Source: UBA4416 sp963422675 (GTDB lineage Bacteria > Bacteroidota > Bacteroidia > B-17B0 > Aurantibacillaceae). From it: a stretch of DNA of 64,000 nt. The notes under the pieces were generated by a model. The model did no database searches and was not told the origin of the DNA. It was given only the letters and a program-made list of their open reading frames with translations. Position numbers and translations under genes: made by a program. The stretch spans positions 186,001 to 250,000 of the forward strand of contig CAXVYS010000024.1 of NCBI GenBank assembly GCA_963422675.2, read 5' to 3'. Positions 1-7,205 of the stretch are shown here, one piece after another (the stretch's first letter is position 1; each line of letters starts with the position of its first letter).

Positions 1-1180
1 CACCCAAACGCTTCCCTACATCCTGCCCATACAATAAGCACTCAGGATGTTTTTCCATTAATTCACGAATAGCAAACAAGGCACTGTCTACCATAACGGT
101 TCGCTCCTTGCCGCTTGGTTCGCGGTTTCCTTTTTCTTCTGTAACCGGAGTCGGTGCAAAATCATGTAAAAATAAATCTTCCGGACGGGGATCTTCTTCC
201 AATAACGCTTTTTGATATTCAGACTCTACAAATACAACTGCTTCGTCTTCTATTTTTTTAATTTCTGAGGCGTCAACACCTGCAATAATTAATTGGTTTC
301 TTAAACGGGGTAAAGGATCTCTTTTAGCGGCATCCTCAAGATCATGTCTGTACCACTCTTTACGAACACCGGATGTATGGTGGTTTAACAAAGGTACCTT
401 GGCATGAATCAACATTGGCCTGCGCTCTTTGCGAATAATTTCGAGACACTCGTTAACTGTATTATAGGATGTAATAAAATCTGTTCCATCAATCGTACGG
501 GTTTCCAATCCTTTAAAACCACGGGCATACTCTGTGATATCCTGTGAACGGATCTCACTGGCATGTGCAGAAATGTCCCATTCATTATCCTGAACCAAAT
601 ATAAAATCGGTAATTTTTTGAGTACGGCCATTTGGAATGCTTCCGCTACTTCTCCTTCTGTGCAGCTTGCATCTCCTAAAGAACACACAGATACCGGATT
701 TTTTCCGGCGAAATCTTGTTGTAAATTATTTAATTCCAGGTACTGTAGGCCCATCGCAATACCGGTTGTAGGAATCGCCTGCATCCCTGTAGCACTACTC
801 TGGTGAGGGATTTTAGGCATATCGTCACGGCGTAGGCTTGGATGTGAATAATAAGTTCTTCCTCCTGAAAATGGATCGTTACGTTTTGCAAGTAATTGAA
901 GCATGAGCTCAAACGGAGTAATACCAATCGCTAACAAAATACTATCGTCGCGGTAATACGGACTTACAAAATCCTGCGGCAATAACTGCAAGCCTAATGC
1001 AAGCTGAATAGCCTCATGGCCACGGGATGTAGCATGTACGTATTTAGCAGTAATTTCTTTATTAGCTTCATATAACTCTGCCATGCTCTTGGCAGTGTAC
1101 ATTAACGTATATGCTTTTTTAAGAGTATCGACAGAGATTTTTGTTTTCACTGATGCGGGATCTAAAGTTGTAGTAGCCAT
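1..1180 (-). CDS. Fused alpha/beta E1 subunit of branched-chain 2-oxoacid dehydrogenase (partial, C-terminus outside window)
   Basis: This is the thiamine-diphosphate-dependent decarboxylase (E1) of the cytosolic branched-chain 2-oxoacid dehydrogenase complex, which oxidises 2-oxo acids from Val, Leu, Ile and also 2-oxobutyrate. About 393 codons are visible. The N-terminal alpha-type half carries the ThDP motif starting GDAS and ending in the Asn of VQDNEW. The last visible residues (ECLLYGQDVG) belong to the start of a beta-type domain, so alpha and beta are fused, as is common in Bacteroidota. The ATG at 1180 is followed by MATTTLDPAS. The gene lies 126 bp downstream of a methionine gamma-lyase-like gene on the same strand, which could supply 2-oxobutyrate. 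The assignment to branched-chain rather than pyruvate substrates is inferred from the fused architecture. Confidence 0.88.
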   Translation of the reverse strand, partial: MATTTLDPASVKTKISVDTLKKAYTLMYTAKSMAELYEANKEITAKYVHATSRGHEAIQLALGLQLLPQDFVSPYYRDDSILLAIGITPFELMLQLLAKRNDPFSGGRTYYSHPSLRRDDMPKIPHQSSATGMQAIPTTGIAMGLQYLELNNLQQDFAGKNPVSVCSLGDASCTEGEVAEAFQMAVLKKLPILYLVQDNEWDISAHASEIRSQDITEYARGFKGLETRTIDGTDFITSYNTVNECLEIIRKERRPMLIHAKVPLLNHHTSGVRKEWYRHDLEDAAKRDPLPRLRNQLIIAGVDASEIKKIEDEAVVFVESEYQKALLEEDPRPEDLFLHDFAPTPVTEEKGNREPSGKERTVMVDSALFAIRELMEKHPECLLYGQDVGKRLG

Positions 1181-1306
1181 GTAAAAAATATATTCTTAAA
1201 GAGTACTAAATATATGGATTTTACTCCGGTTCAGCCAAAGGAATCGTCAGAAAAAACAGGCTATAGGTCTAATTTTTCAGGAAAATTTCACACTTTATTC
1301 CTAAAT

Positions 1307-2605
1307 CTATAATTCCAGACCGGCATTTAAAGCTTCGCTTAAAATAGAGAATCCTTCAACGCCAATTGACAAACGAACCAGGGAATTTGTAATTCCCCTA
1401 ATACATCTGTCTTCTTCCGGAATAACAGAATGGGTCATACTCGCAGGATGCTCAATATAACTGATGACGGATCCTAAACTCACCGCTAATTCCATAGGAG
1501 TATCGGGGCGCGCAAAATAATTCATCAATTTTACACCTGCATCAAATCCTCCTTTTACTTCAAAAGAAATCATCCCACCACCATTGCGCATTTGCTTTTT
1601 ACAAATTTCATAATGCGGATGACTTGGTAATCCAGGGTACCAGACTTTTTCAATTTTAGGATGATTTTGCAAATATTCTGCTACCTGTAAAGCGGTTTTG
1701 CATTGGTGTTCCATGCGAACTCCCATTTCCTGTATCGTTAAACTATTTAACCAGCTATCGAATGGCGAAGGCGTTGGGCCAAAATCTTTATAAACAGGAT
1801 AAACTTCTTTACTGAAAAACTCATAAGGCCCCATTGCTGCACCCGCAATAGAGGTTGAATGTCCGCTTACATATTTGGTTAAGGAATGAATCACCACATC
1901 TGCCCCTAAACGAAAGGGTTGTTGTAAATAAGGAGAACAAAATGTATTGTCCACTATTAACATGGCTTCGTGAGCTTCGGTGTGTTTTGAGATGGCTTCG
2001 ATATCACATAATTGTAAGGTGGGATTATCGGGAGTTTCAATTAAAACAGCACATATATGAGGATGGGCATTTAATGTATCTCTGATGTTATCAGGATTTG
2101 TAGCATCTACAAAATAAATATCAATCCCGAACCGTTTTTGTAAAAACCGCATCAGCGAATCGGTACAACCGTATACATTCCCAACAATAATTCCATCGCC
2201 CGGCTGAACAAATCCCATAATAACCGTTGAAATAGCAGCCATCCCGGATGCAAAAACCAGGGAAGCAATGGTAGGTGTTTTTTCGTCGGATACTAAAGCA
2301 TTGTCAATTATATGCTGGCACTCTAACTGAAACAATACCTTTTCCAGATACTCTGTATTCGGGTTTCCCAAACGTGTATAGATACGGGCAAAGGGCTTTT
2401 CTCCCGATGGAGAATTTCCAATAAAACGGGAAGCTCCGTCTGCGACATCTTTAAATTTGAAGGTTGATTTTTGATGAATGTTAGGTAATCCTGTGCCTGC
2501 ACATATTGCATTAAATTTATCGGCATTTAATTGCTTTTCTGTGGCTGCAGCATATTTATGCTTACGGTTTATCCACTCGTTCCACCAGTAAAATCGACCT
2601 TTCAT
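1307..2605 (-). CDS. Methionine gamma-lyase-like PLP enzyme (Cys/Met metabolism family)
   Basis: A 432-residue fold-type I PLP enzyme of the trans-sulfuration family. It probably cleaves methionine or homocysteine to 2-oxobutyrate, ammonia and a thiol. The PLP lysine is in SLTKYVSGHS (about K244), and the phosphate-binding region is ASGMAAIS (about 119-126). A Cys sits in NVYGCTDS (about C147), where methionine gamma-lyases have their active-site Cys and cystathionine synthases and lyases usually have Gly. This favours lyase activity on Met, but cystathionine gamma-synthase or lyase activity cannot be excluded. It has an N-terminal extension of about 40 residues with a basic, Trp-rich start. 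It is read toward the E1 gene and probably shares its transcript. Confidence 0.8.
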   Translation of the reverse strand: MKGRFYWWNEWINRKHKYAAATEKQLNADKFNAICAGTGLPNIHQKSTFKFKDVADGASRFIGNSPSGEKPFARIYTRLGNPNTEYLEKVLFQLECQHIIDNALVSDEKTPTIASLVFASGMAAISTVIMGFVQPGDGIIVGNVYGCTDSLMRFLQKRFGIDIYFVDATNPDNIRDTLNAHPHICAVLIETPDNPTLQLCDIEAISKHTEAHEAMLIVDNTFCSPYLQQPFRLGADVVIHSLTKYVSGHSTSIAGAAMGPYEFFSKEVYPVYKDFGPTPSPFDSWLNSLTIQEMGVRMEHQCKTALQVAEYLQNHPKIEKVWYPGLPSHPHYEICKKQMRNGGGMISFEVKGGFDAGVKLMNYFARPDTPMELAVSLGSVISYIEHPASMTHSVIPEEDRCIRGITNSLVRLSIGVEGFSILSEALNAGLEL

Positions 2606-2680
2606 GATTTGTTTTTTTATAAATTTCAGCTAATATACATGAATTTATAACTAGCGTAATGTCTTTTCGTACAAAAGAAA

Positions 2681-3079
2681 TTATTTAATCAAAACACCTT
2701 TTTTATTGATCACAGGAATGGTAATGAAATTATCAGATACAATTGTTTCGGGTAAAAAGATAAATTTTTTATCGAGTAACTGATTATCCAGGGTAAAACT
2801 TACCCAATATTCATTACTTAAACCAAACACTTCTTTAGTGATCGGTTCAATTTGAATGTAATCGTGTGGTTTAATTTCTTCAAAGAAATGACGCAAGGTG
2901 CTTGTTTTTTTATGCTCTTCATTGATAACCCCATAACCGGTTGATGTCACCAACACATTTAAAATAGAGCTTGTTTTTAAATTGATCAGGTAAACGGCAT
3001 ATTCATCAAGCCCTTCAATTTCCTGCACAACCGCTACAGCTACACCTTCTACTTCCGGAAAAACGATATCTTTCATCAT
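2681..3079 (-). CDS. Conserved hypothetical protein (132 aa)
   Basis: A small soluble protein without a signal peptide or membrane segment. I do not recognise a named domain. It is acidic, with an alternating beta pattern, and looks like one compact beta-rich domain (for example VAVAVVQEIEGLDEYAVYLI, then FFEEIKPHDYIQIEPI). Two adjacent ATG codons (3079 and 3076) are possible starts. An AGGA 7 nt upstream could serve as a ribosome binding site. It is 62 bp downstream of tyrS on the same strand, with a CGCAAAG-type intergenic repeat between them, so co-transcription is uncertain. Its coding status rests on codon pattern and its clean fit between neighbours. Confidence 0.65.
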   Translation of the reverse strand: MMKDIVFPEVEGVAVAVVQEIEGLDEYAVYLINLKTSSILNVLVTSTGYGVINEEHKKTSTLRHFFEEIKPHDYIQIEPITKEVFGLSNEYWVSFTLDNQLLDKKFIFLPETIVSDNFITIPVINKKGVLIK

Positions 3080-3105
3080 GGTACATTCCTATTTAACCAC
3101 ATGCT

Positions 3106-3139
3106 GCGCAAAGTTCTTACGCAGAGAGCGGAGATTTTA
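3106..3139. repeat. Intergenic CGCAAAG-type repeat, copy 1
   Basis: The gap between tyrS and the 132-aa gene holds GCGCAAAGTTCTTACGCAGA followed by GAGCGGAGATTT. Related sequence occurs at 4471-4500 and 61310-61350, in the same orientation relative to minus-strand genes. I see no coding potential. It may act as a transcript processing site or be a dispersed intergenic repeat. Confidence 0.5.
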
Positions 3140-3141
3140 TT

Positions 3142-4428
3142 CTAAATTAATTTGATCAGAAAATTTTCTTTTTTGCCTTTGCTAACTAATAAATATTTTT
3201 CTGAATTAAAGTCTGATAAGCTTAATTGAGTAGCAACATCACTTACTTTGTTTTTATTAAGACTCACCGCATTTCCCTGAACCATTTTACGTGCTTCTGT
3301 TTTACTGGGGAAAATGGAAGCTTTATCTACTAACAGATCTACTAAATTAATTCCGGCAGAAACCTCTTCTTTTTTAATTTCGAAGGTATCAATGCCTCCC
3401 AGTAATTTTTCAAACTCATTGTTATCCAATTTAGAAACATCTTCAGCTTTGGCTTTGAATAAAAATTCGGCAGTGGTAATTGCTTCTTTAACTGCATTGG
3501 CAGAATGAACTCTTTCGGTGATCTCATTCCCTAACGCCTTTTGTAAATGGCGTTCATGGGGAGCTGCAGCGTGTTTTATTTCCAGCTCTTCTATTTCCTG
3601 TTTCGATAAAAGCGTAAAAATGCGGATATATGATTTAGCATCATCATCACTTACATTTAACCAAAACTGGTGAAATTTGTAGGGTGATGTTTTTTGTGGA
3701 TCTAACCAGATATTTCCTCCTTCTGATTTTCCGAATTTAGTGCCGTCTGATTTTTTGATCAGTTGAGTGGTTAGTGCAAAAGCTTCACCGCTTGCTTTAC
3801 GCCTGATAAATTCGGTACCGGTGGTAATATTTCCCCATTGATCGCTGCCTCCCATTTGAAGCATGCAATTTTTTTCTTTCCACAAATAGTAAAAATCATA
3901 ACCCTGGATAAGCTGGTAACTAAATTCTGTGAAAGACATCCCTGTATCTCCATTGATGCGGTTCTTTACAGAATCCTTTGCCATCATGTAGTTCACGGTA
4001 ATGTGTTTACCGGCATCACGGATAAAATCTAAAAAGGAATAGTTTTTAAACCAATCGTAATTATTAACCAGTTCTGCTCCGTTAGCAGATGTATTAAACT
4101 CTAAAAATTTACTTAGTTGTTGTTTGATCCCCTCTACATTTTTATCGAGTGTATCGCTATCCAATAAATTACGTTCTGCTGATTTCCCGCTGGGATCCCC
4201 TACCATGCCGGTAGCACCGCCAACGAGGGCTAACGGTTTGTGACCTGCCATCTGAAAACGAACCAAGGTCATGATCTGAGCTAAACTCCCAACATGTAAA
4301 CTATCTGCGGTTGGATCAAAACCAATATAACCGGTTGTAACGCCTTTAGCTAATTGCTCTTCGGTTCCCGGCATCATGTCGTGCAAAATACCACGCCATT
4401 TTAACTCTTCTATAAAATTTGTTATCAT
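3142..4428 (-). CDS. tyrS: Tyrosyl-tRNA synthetase
   Basis: A class I aminoacyl-tRNA synthetase of 428 residues that charges tRNA-Tyr in the cytosol. The HIGH-type motif is HVGS (45-48) and the KMSKS-type motif is KFGKS (231-235). The tyrosine pocket region YQLIQGYDFYYLW and the GGSDQWGN motif (193-200) are present. A C-terminal S4-like RNA-binding domain covers roughly the last 70 residues (ARKMVQGNAVSLN). The length is normal for the bacterial TyrS family. The ATG at 4428 lies about 12 nt after the start predicted from a TATTTTTG box at 4445-4452, so its leader is very short. Confidence 0.97.
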   Translation of the reverse strand: MITNFIEELKWRGILHDMMPGTEEQLAKGVTTGYIGFDPTADSLHVGSLAQIMTLVRFQMAGHKPLALVGGATGMVGDPSGKSAERNLLDSDTLDKNVEGIKQQLSKFLEFNTSANGAELVNNYDWFKNYSFLDFIRDAGKHITVNYMMAKDSVKNRINGDTGMSFTEFSYQLIQGYDFYYLWKEKNCMLQMGGSDQWGNITTGTEFIRRKASGEAFALTTQLIKKSDGTKFGKSEGGNIWLDPQKTSPYKFHQFWLNVSDDDAKSYIRIFTLLSKQEIEELEIKHAAAPHERHLQKALGNEITERVHSANAVKEAITTAEFLFKAKAEDVSKLDNNEFEKLLGGIDTFEIKKEEVSAGINLVDLLVDKASIFPSKTEARKMVQGNAVSLNKNKVSDVATQLSLSDFNSEKYLLVSKGKKENFLIKLI

Positions 4429-4444
4429 CGTAAAAACTGAGCAT

Positions 4445-4452
4445 CAAAAATA
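4445..4452 (-). promoter_or_regulatory. -7 promoter element of tyrS (TATTTTTG)
   Basis: An exact match to the Bacteroidota -7 consensus TAnnTTTG, 17 nt upstream of the tyrS ATG. No convincing -33 TTTG is visible. The predicted transcription start is near 4440. Confidence 0.5.
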
Positions 4453-4470
4453 GAAATAATTATGGATTTG

Positions 4471-4500
4471 TCCCGCAGTTTTCGCAGAATTCAGCGGGTA
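4471..4500. repeat. Intergenic CGCAAAG-type repeat, copy 2 (degenerate)
   Basis: CCCGCAGTTTTCGCAGAATT followed by CAGCGGG lies between the tyrS promoter and the end of the hydrolase gene. It resembles copies at 3106-3139 and 61310-61350. The outer CCCGC and GCGGG are complementary and could form a weak hairpin that ends the hydrolase transcript. Confidence 0.4.
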
Positions 4501-4509
4501 AAAGCTTCT

Positions 4510-5328
4510 TTACATCGCTGTAAAAGGCCTATGATTTAAGAAAATCGCTATTAACGCCGATATCTTTGGTACAGCTTCCAGATTAAGCGTATGGCCCGCA
4601 TTCGCAATCACTTCAAATTTTGCACCGGGAATAGCCTTTGCTACCTCATTTGCCAGGTGTACCGGCAACAATAAGTCTTTTTCTCCCTGTATCACAAGAG
4701 TTGGTGTCGTTATTTTTTTTAGCTCGGGTCTGTAATCGGGACGTTCTTTTGTAGCACGCATCAATTTAAACAGCGATTGTTTATCGTCCTGGGCTTCCTG
4801 ACGCATTTGTTTCATCAGGTCGATCGGCATTAAGGGATTAGAGAAATAACCTTCGCTTAATACCGTTGGCAACATAATATCCAACATTAAATTATACCCT
4901 CCAAACTCCAAGGCACGCCACCACGAAAGCTCAATGGCTTCGTAGTAAGGCGTTTTATTAGCAAAGGTTGCCATTAAAATTAATTTCGAGAGTCGCTGCG
5001 GGTAATTCACCGCAAAATGCTGGGCAACCATACTACCATACGAAAGCCCTGCTATGATTGGCTTTTGCAGATTTAAATGATCCAATACAGATAACACATC
5101 TTTGGCATGCGTATCAAAATTTCTCCATTCTCCTGTTTTATCACTTTTTCCCTGAAAGATAAAATCTATTAAAATAATTTTATAGTCACTTTTAAAATAC
5201 GGTGTGGTTAAAGCCCATGCAGCAGTGGCTTGAGACAATCCATTTAAAAACACAATGGTTTGTGAAGATTGTTCATTTCCATGAACCTCATAATAGATAT
5301 TTAAATCGTCGGTGGTTTTACAAAACAT
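4510..5328 (-). CDS. Alpha/beta-fold hydrolase
   Basis: A 272-residue cytosolic alpha/beta hydrolase. The nucleophile elbow is GLSYGSM (about S97), the acid lies in the region VIQGEKDLLLP, and the catalytic His is in NAGHTLNLE near the C-terminus. The oxyanion region is FLNGLSQ. No signal peptide is seen. The substrate cannot be told from sequence; the family includes esterases, 3-oxoadipate enol-lactonases and menaquinone-pathway enzymes. A TATCTTTG box ends 4 nt before the ATG, which predicts a leaderless mRNA. Confidence 0.88.
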   Translation of the reverse strand: MFCKTTDDLNIYYEVHGNEQSSQTIVFLNGLSQATAAWALTTPYFKSDYKIILIDFIFQGKSDKTGEWRNFDTHAKDVLSVLDHLNLQKPIIAGLSYGSMVAQHFAVNYPQRLSKLILMATFANKTPYYEAIELSWWRALEFGGYNLMLDIMLPTVLSEGYFSNPLMPIDLMKQMRQEAQDDKQSLFKLMRATKERPDYRPELKKITTPTLVIQGEKDLLLPVHLANEVAKAIPGAKFEVIANAGHTLNLEAVPKISALIAIFLNHRPFTAM

Positions 5329-5332
5329 CTAT

Positions 5333-5340
5333 CAAAGATA
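5333..5340 (-). promoter_or_regulatory. -7 promoter element of the hydrolase gene (TATCTTTG)
   Basis: An exact TAnnTTTG match only 4 nt from the ATG at 5328. With a start point 4-7 nt after the box, the transcript would begin at or beside the start codon. The box is the centre of the small inverted repeat CTATCTTTGATAG. Confidence 0.5.
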
Positions 5341-5373
5341 GATAATTTATATAAGTTTAAACCGCTAAACTAT

Positions 5374-6267
5374 TTAGAGATACCTTAACGCTGCTCCTTT
5401 ATCCGTAACGGTTAGCTCTGCTTCTACCCCAAAATACAAAGCCAGATTTTCATCAATATGGCCAGCAGGGAAATTAAAACACACAGGGTAATGGTATTCT
5501 TTTACAGCATCTAAAATTATTTCTTCAGCAGTTTTCCCAAAAGGAACCAGGTTATCTTTCATATCCGACATCCCACCGATGATAAGCCCTGCAAGGTTTT
5601 TCAGCTTATCCGATAATTTTAACTGCATCATCATTCTATCAATATGATAGAGGTATTCATCCAGGTCTTCCAGGAATAAAATCCGATGATCTGTTTTTAT
5701 ATCGTGTGCAGTTCCTGAGAGCGAATAAATTAAAGACAAGTTTCCTCCCACTACTTTCGCAGTTGTTTTACCTTTCCTGTTGTTTGGATTAAAGTCTGTT
5801 TCAATAATCGGTAATTCACCAAACAACGCCTGCATCATGGTTTTTGTGGCTTGTTCATGCTTATGAAAATTAATGGGCATGGTTGAATGCAACGTTGCTA
5901 TTTCCAGGTTATATGCCACATGATGCAAAACAGTAATATCGCTATACCCTGCAAGCCATTTAGGGTGTTTTAAAAAGCGGGTAAAATCTATTTCCGAAAG
6001 TACTCTCACGGTTCCGTAACCACCCCTCGCAAAAAAAACTGCTTTAATTTTCTCATCATCTAAAGCCCATTGCAGGTCTTCTGCACGTTGCTCATCGGTA
6101 CCGGCATACTGATCACACATCTCAAACAGATGCTTCCCTAATAAAACACTAAGGCCATAACTTTGTAAAAAAGCTACAGCCTTAGTTAGTTCTTCGTTAC
6201 TTATTTTACGGGCTGTGGCTATAATAGCCACAGTGTCCCCTTTTTGTAAATAAGCAGGTACAGTCAT
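5374..6267 (-). CDS. LD-carboxypeptidase (peptidase S66 family)
   Basis: A 297-residue serine peptidase of the LdcA/MccF family. It cuts the L,D bond that releases the terminal D-Ala from tetrapeptides during peptidoglycan recycling. The nucleophile Ser is in AGYSDITVLH, the Glu in LFLEDLDEYLYHIDRM, and the His in FPAGHIDENLALYFG, so the Ser-Glu-His triad is complete. The conserved FARGGYG loop is also present. There is no signal peptide, so it acts in the cytosol. The ATG is one nucleotide after the stop of the upstream HNH gene (TAATATG), which suggests translational coupling. An MccF-like self-immunity role is a less likely alternative. Confidence 0.9.
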   Translation of the reverse strand: MTVPAYLQKGDTVAIIATARKISNEELTKAVAFLQSYGLSVLLGKHLFEMCDQYAGTDEQRAEDLQWALDDEKIKAVFFARGGYGTVRVLSEIDFTRFLKHPKWLAGYSDITVLHHVAYNLEIATLHSTMPINFHKHEQATKTMMQALFGELPIIETDFNPNNRKGKTTAKVVGGNLSLIYSLSGTAHDIKTDHRILFLEDLDEYLYHIDRMMMQLKLSDKLKNLAGLIIGGMSDMKDNLVPFGKTAEEIILDAVKEYHYPVCFNFPAGHIDENLALYFGVEAELTVTDKGAALRYL

Positions 6268-6268
6268 A

Positions 6269-7129
6269 TTATTTTTTCTTGTTCTTTTTACTCTTTTTGA
6301 TTATTTTCTTCTCTACTTTCTTCGCCAATTTAGGCTTGGATTTAGCCGCTTTTTTACTTTTCTTCTCCTTTGATTTTGCAGGTTTTACTGCTTTTAGCGT
6401 TTTTTTCTTTTGAGGTTTAAGTGCCTTTTCTTTTTTTGCCCGCTCCGTTTTTATTTTTTTTGCAGCAGCTTCTTTTTTCACTTTTTCGGCTGTGGCTTTA
6501 GCGGCTTTTTTATTATGGTATTCGATGTTTTTTAATTGCTCTTTGTACTTCGCAAACATTGGCTCACCTTCTACATGAATGTGATACCAAAGCTCTCCGC
6601 TCTTGATCCTGTAAAGGTTCATTTCGGCAATCCCATATTTCTCCGCTAATTTTTTAAACGTTAGTTTACGTTTAGGATCCCACAATTCTTTTTTAAGCTG
6701 GGTTACTTTTTTCTCGTTTAATTTTTTGGCATTTGAGCCGGTATGCACTTTACGTGCTATAGCCTCCATTACGAGGGGACTTTTTTTATTATGCTCACTT
6801 TGTTCAATTTGTGAAACCCATTTTAAATTCGAAAAATGGTTGTTTGTTTTATCATGATCAAGGTGAATCACGCGGATGCATTTTGGATTCCGTTTTTTCA
6901 AAAACATTTCCGCCACCGCATTATGGATAAAGAGTGCTTTATGCTTACTATTACTGTTTATGGAAATAAGAGGGAATCCACCGTTTAAATGCGGCTTTAA
7001 GATCAACTTATCATTCATATCTTTATCATAAGAGGCTAGCCTTCCGTGATTGGAAACCGCATAATTTCTATTAGTGGTTCCTTTTAAGGACGTGATCTGT
7101 TTCCAGGTTTCTTTGTCGTTACTTGCCAT
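6269..7129 (-). CDS. NUMOD4/HNH endonuclease-like protein with lysine-rich tail
   Basis: A 286-residue protein in three parts. Residues about 7-40 resemble the NUMOD4 DNA-binding module (WKQI, then YAVSNHGRLASY). Residues about 60-115 resemble an HNH-3 nuclease domain (VIHLDHDKTNNHFSNLKWVS). A short helix-turn-helix-like part follows (FKKLAEKYGIAEMNLYRIKS). From about residue 195 the chain is almost entirely Lys and Ala with some Pro and Glu. The first parts are typical of homing endonucleases, but the gene is free-standing between metG and ldcA and interrupts nothing. It could be a domesticated DNA-binding or chromatin protein. Nuclease activity is unproven. Confidence 0.75.
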   Translation of the reverse strand: MASNDKETWKQITSLKGTTNRNYAVSNHGRLASYDKDMNDKLILKPHLNGGFPLISINSNSKHKALFIHNAVAEMFLKKRNPKCIRVIHLDHDKTNNHFSNLKWVSQIEQSEHNKKSPLVMEAIARKVHTGSNAKKLNEKKVTQLKKELWDPKRKLTFKKLAEKYGIAEMNLYRIKSGELWYHIHVEGEPMFAKYKEQLKNIEYHNKKAAKATAEKVKKEAAAKKIKTERAKKEKALKPQKKKTLKAVKPAKSKEKKSKKAAKSKPKLAKKVEKKIIKKSKKNKKK

Positions 7130-7160
7130 AAAATTTGAGTTTAATGAATAAAAGTTTAAC

Positions 7161-7168
7161 TATCTTTA
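7161..7168 (+). promoter_or_regulatory. Probable -7 element of metG (TATCTTTA)
   Basis: One mismatch to TAnnTTTG, 37 nt upstream of the metG ATG. The same variant occurs upstream of carB at 47233-47240. Confidence 0.3.
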
Positions 7169-7205
7169 CACAATTTTACAACATTTTTTTTATTTAAGCA
7201 TCAAT

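Noticed and set aside
6440..7129. HNH gene as an active mobile homing element
   Set aside because: It interrupts no gene, intron or intein, and has compact spacing with ldcA, so mobility is not supported.
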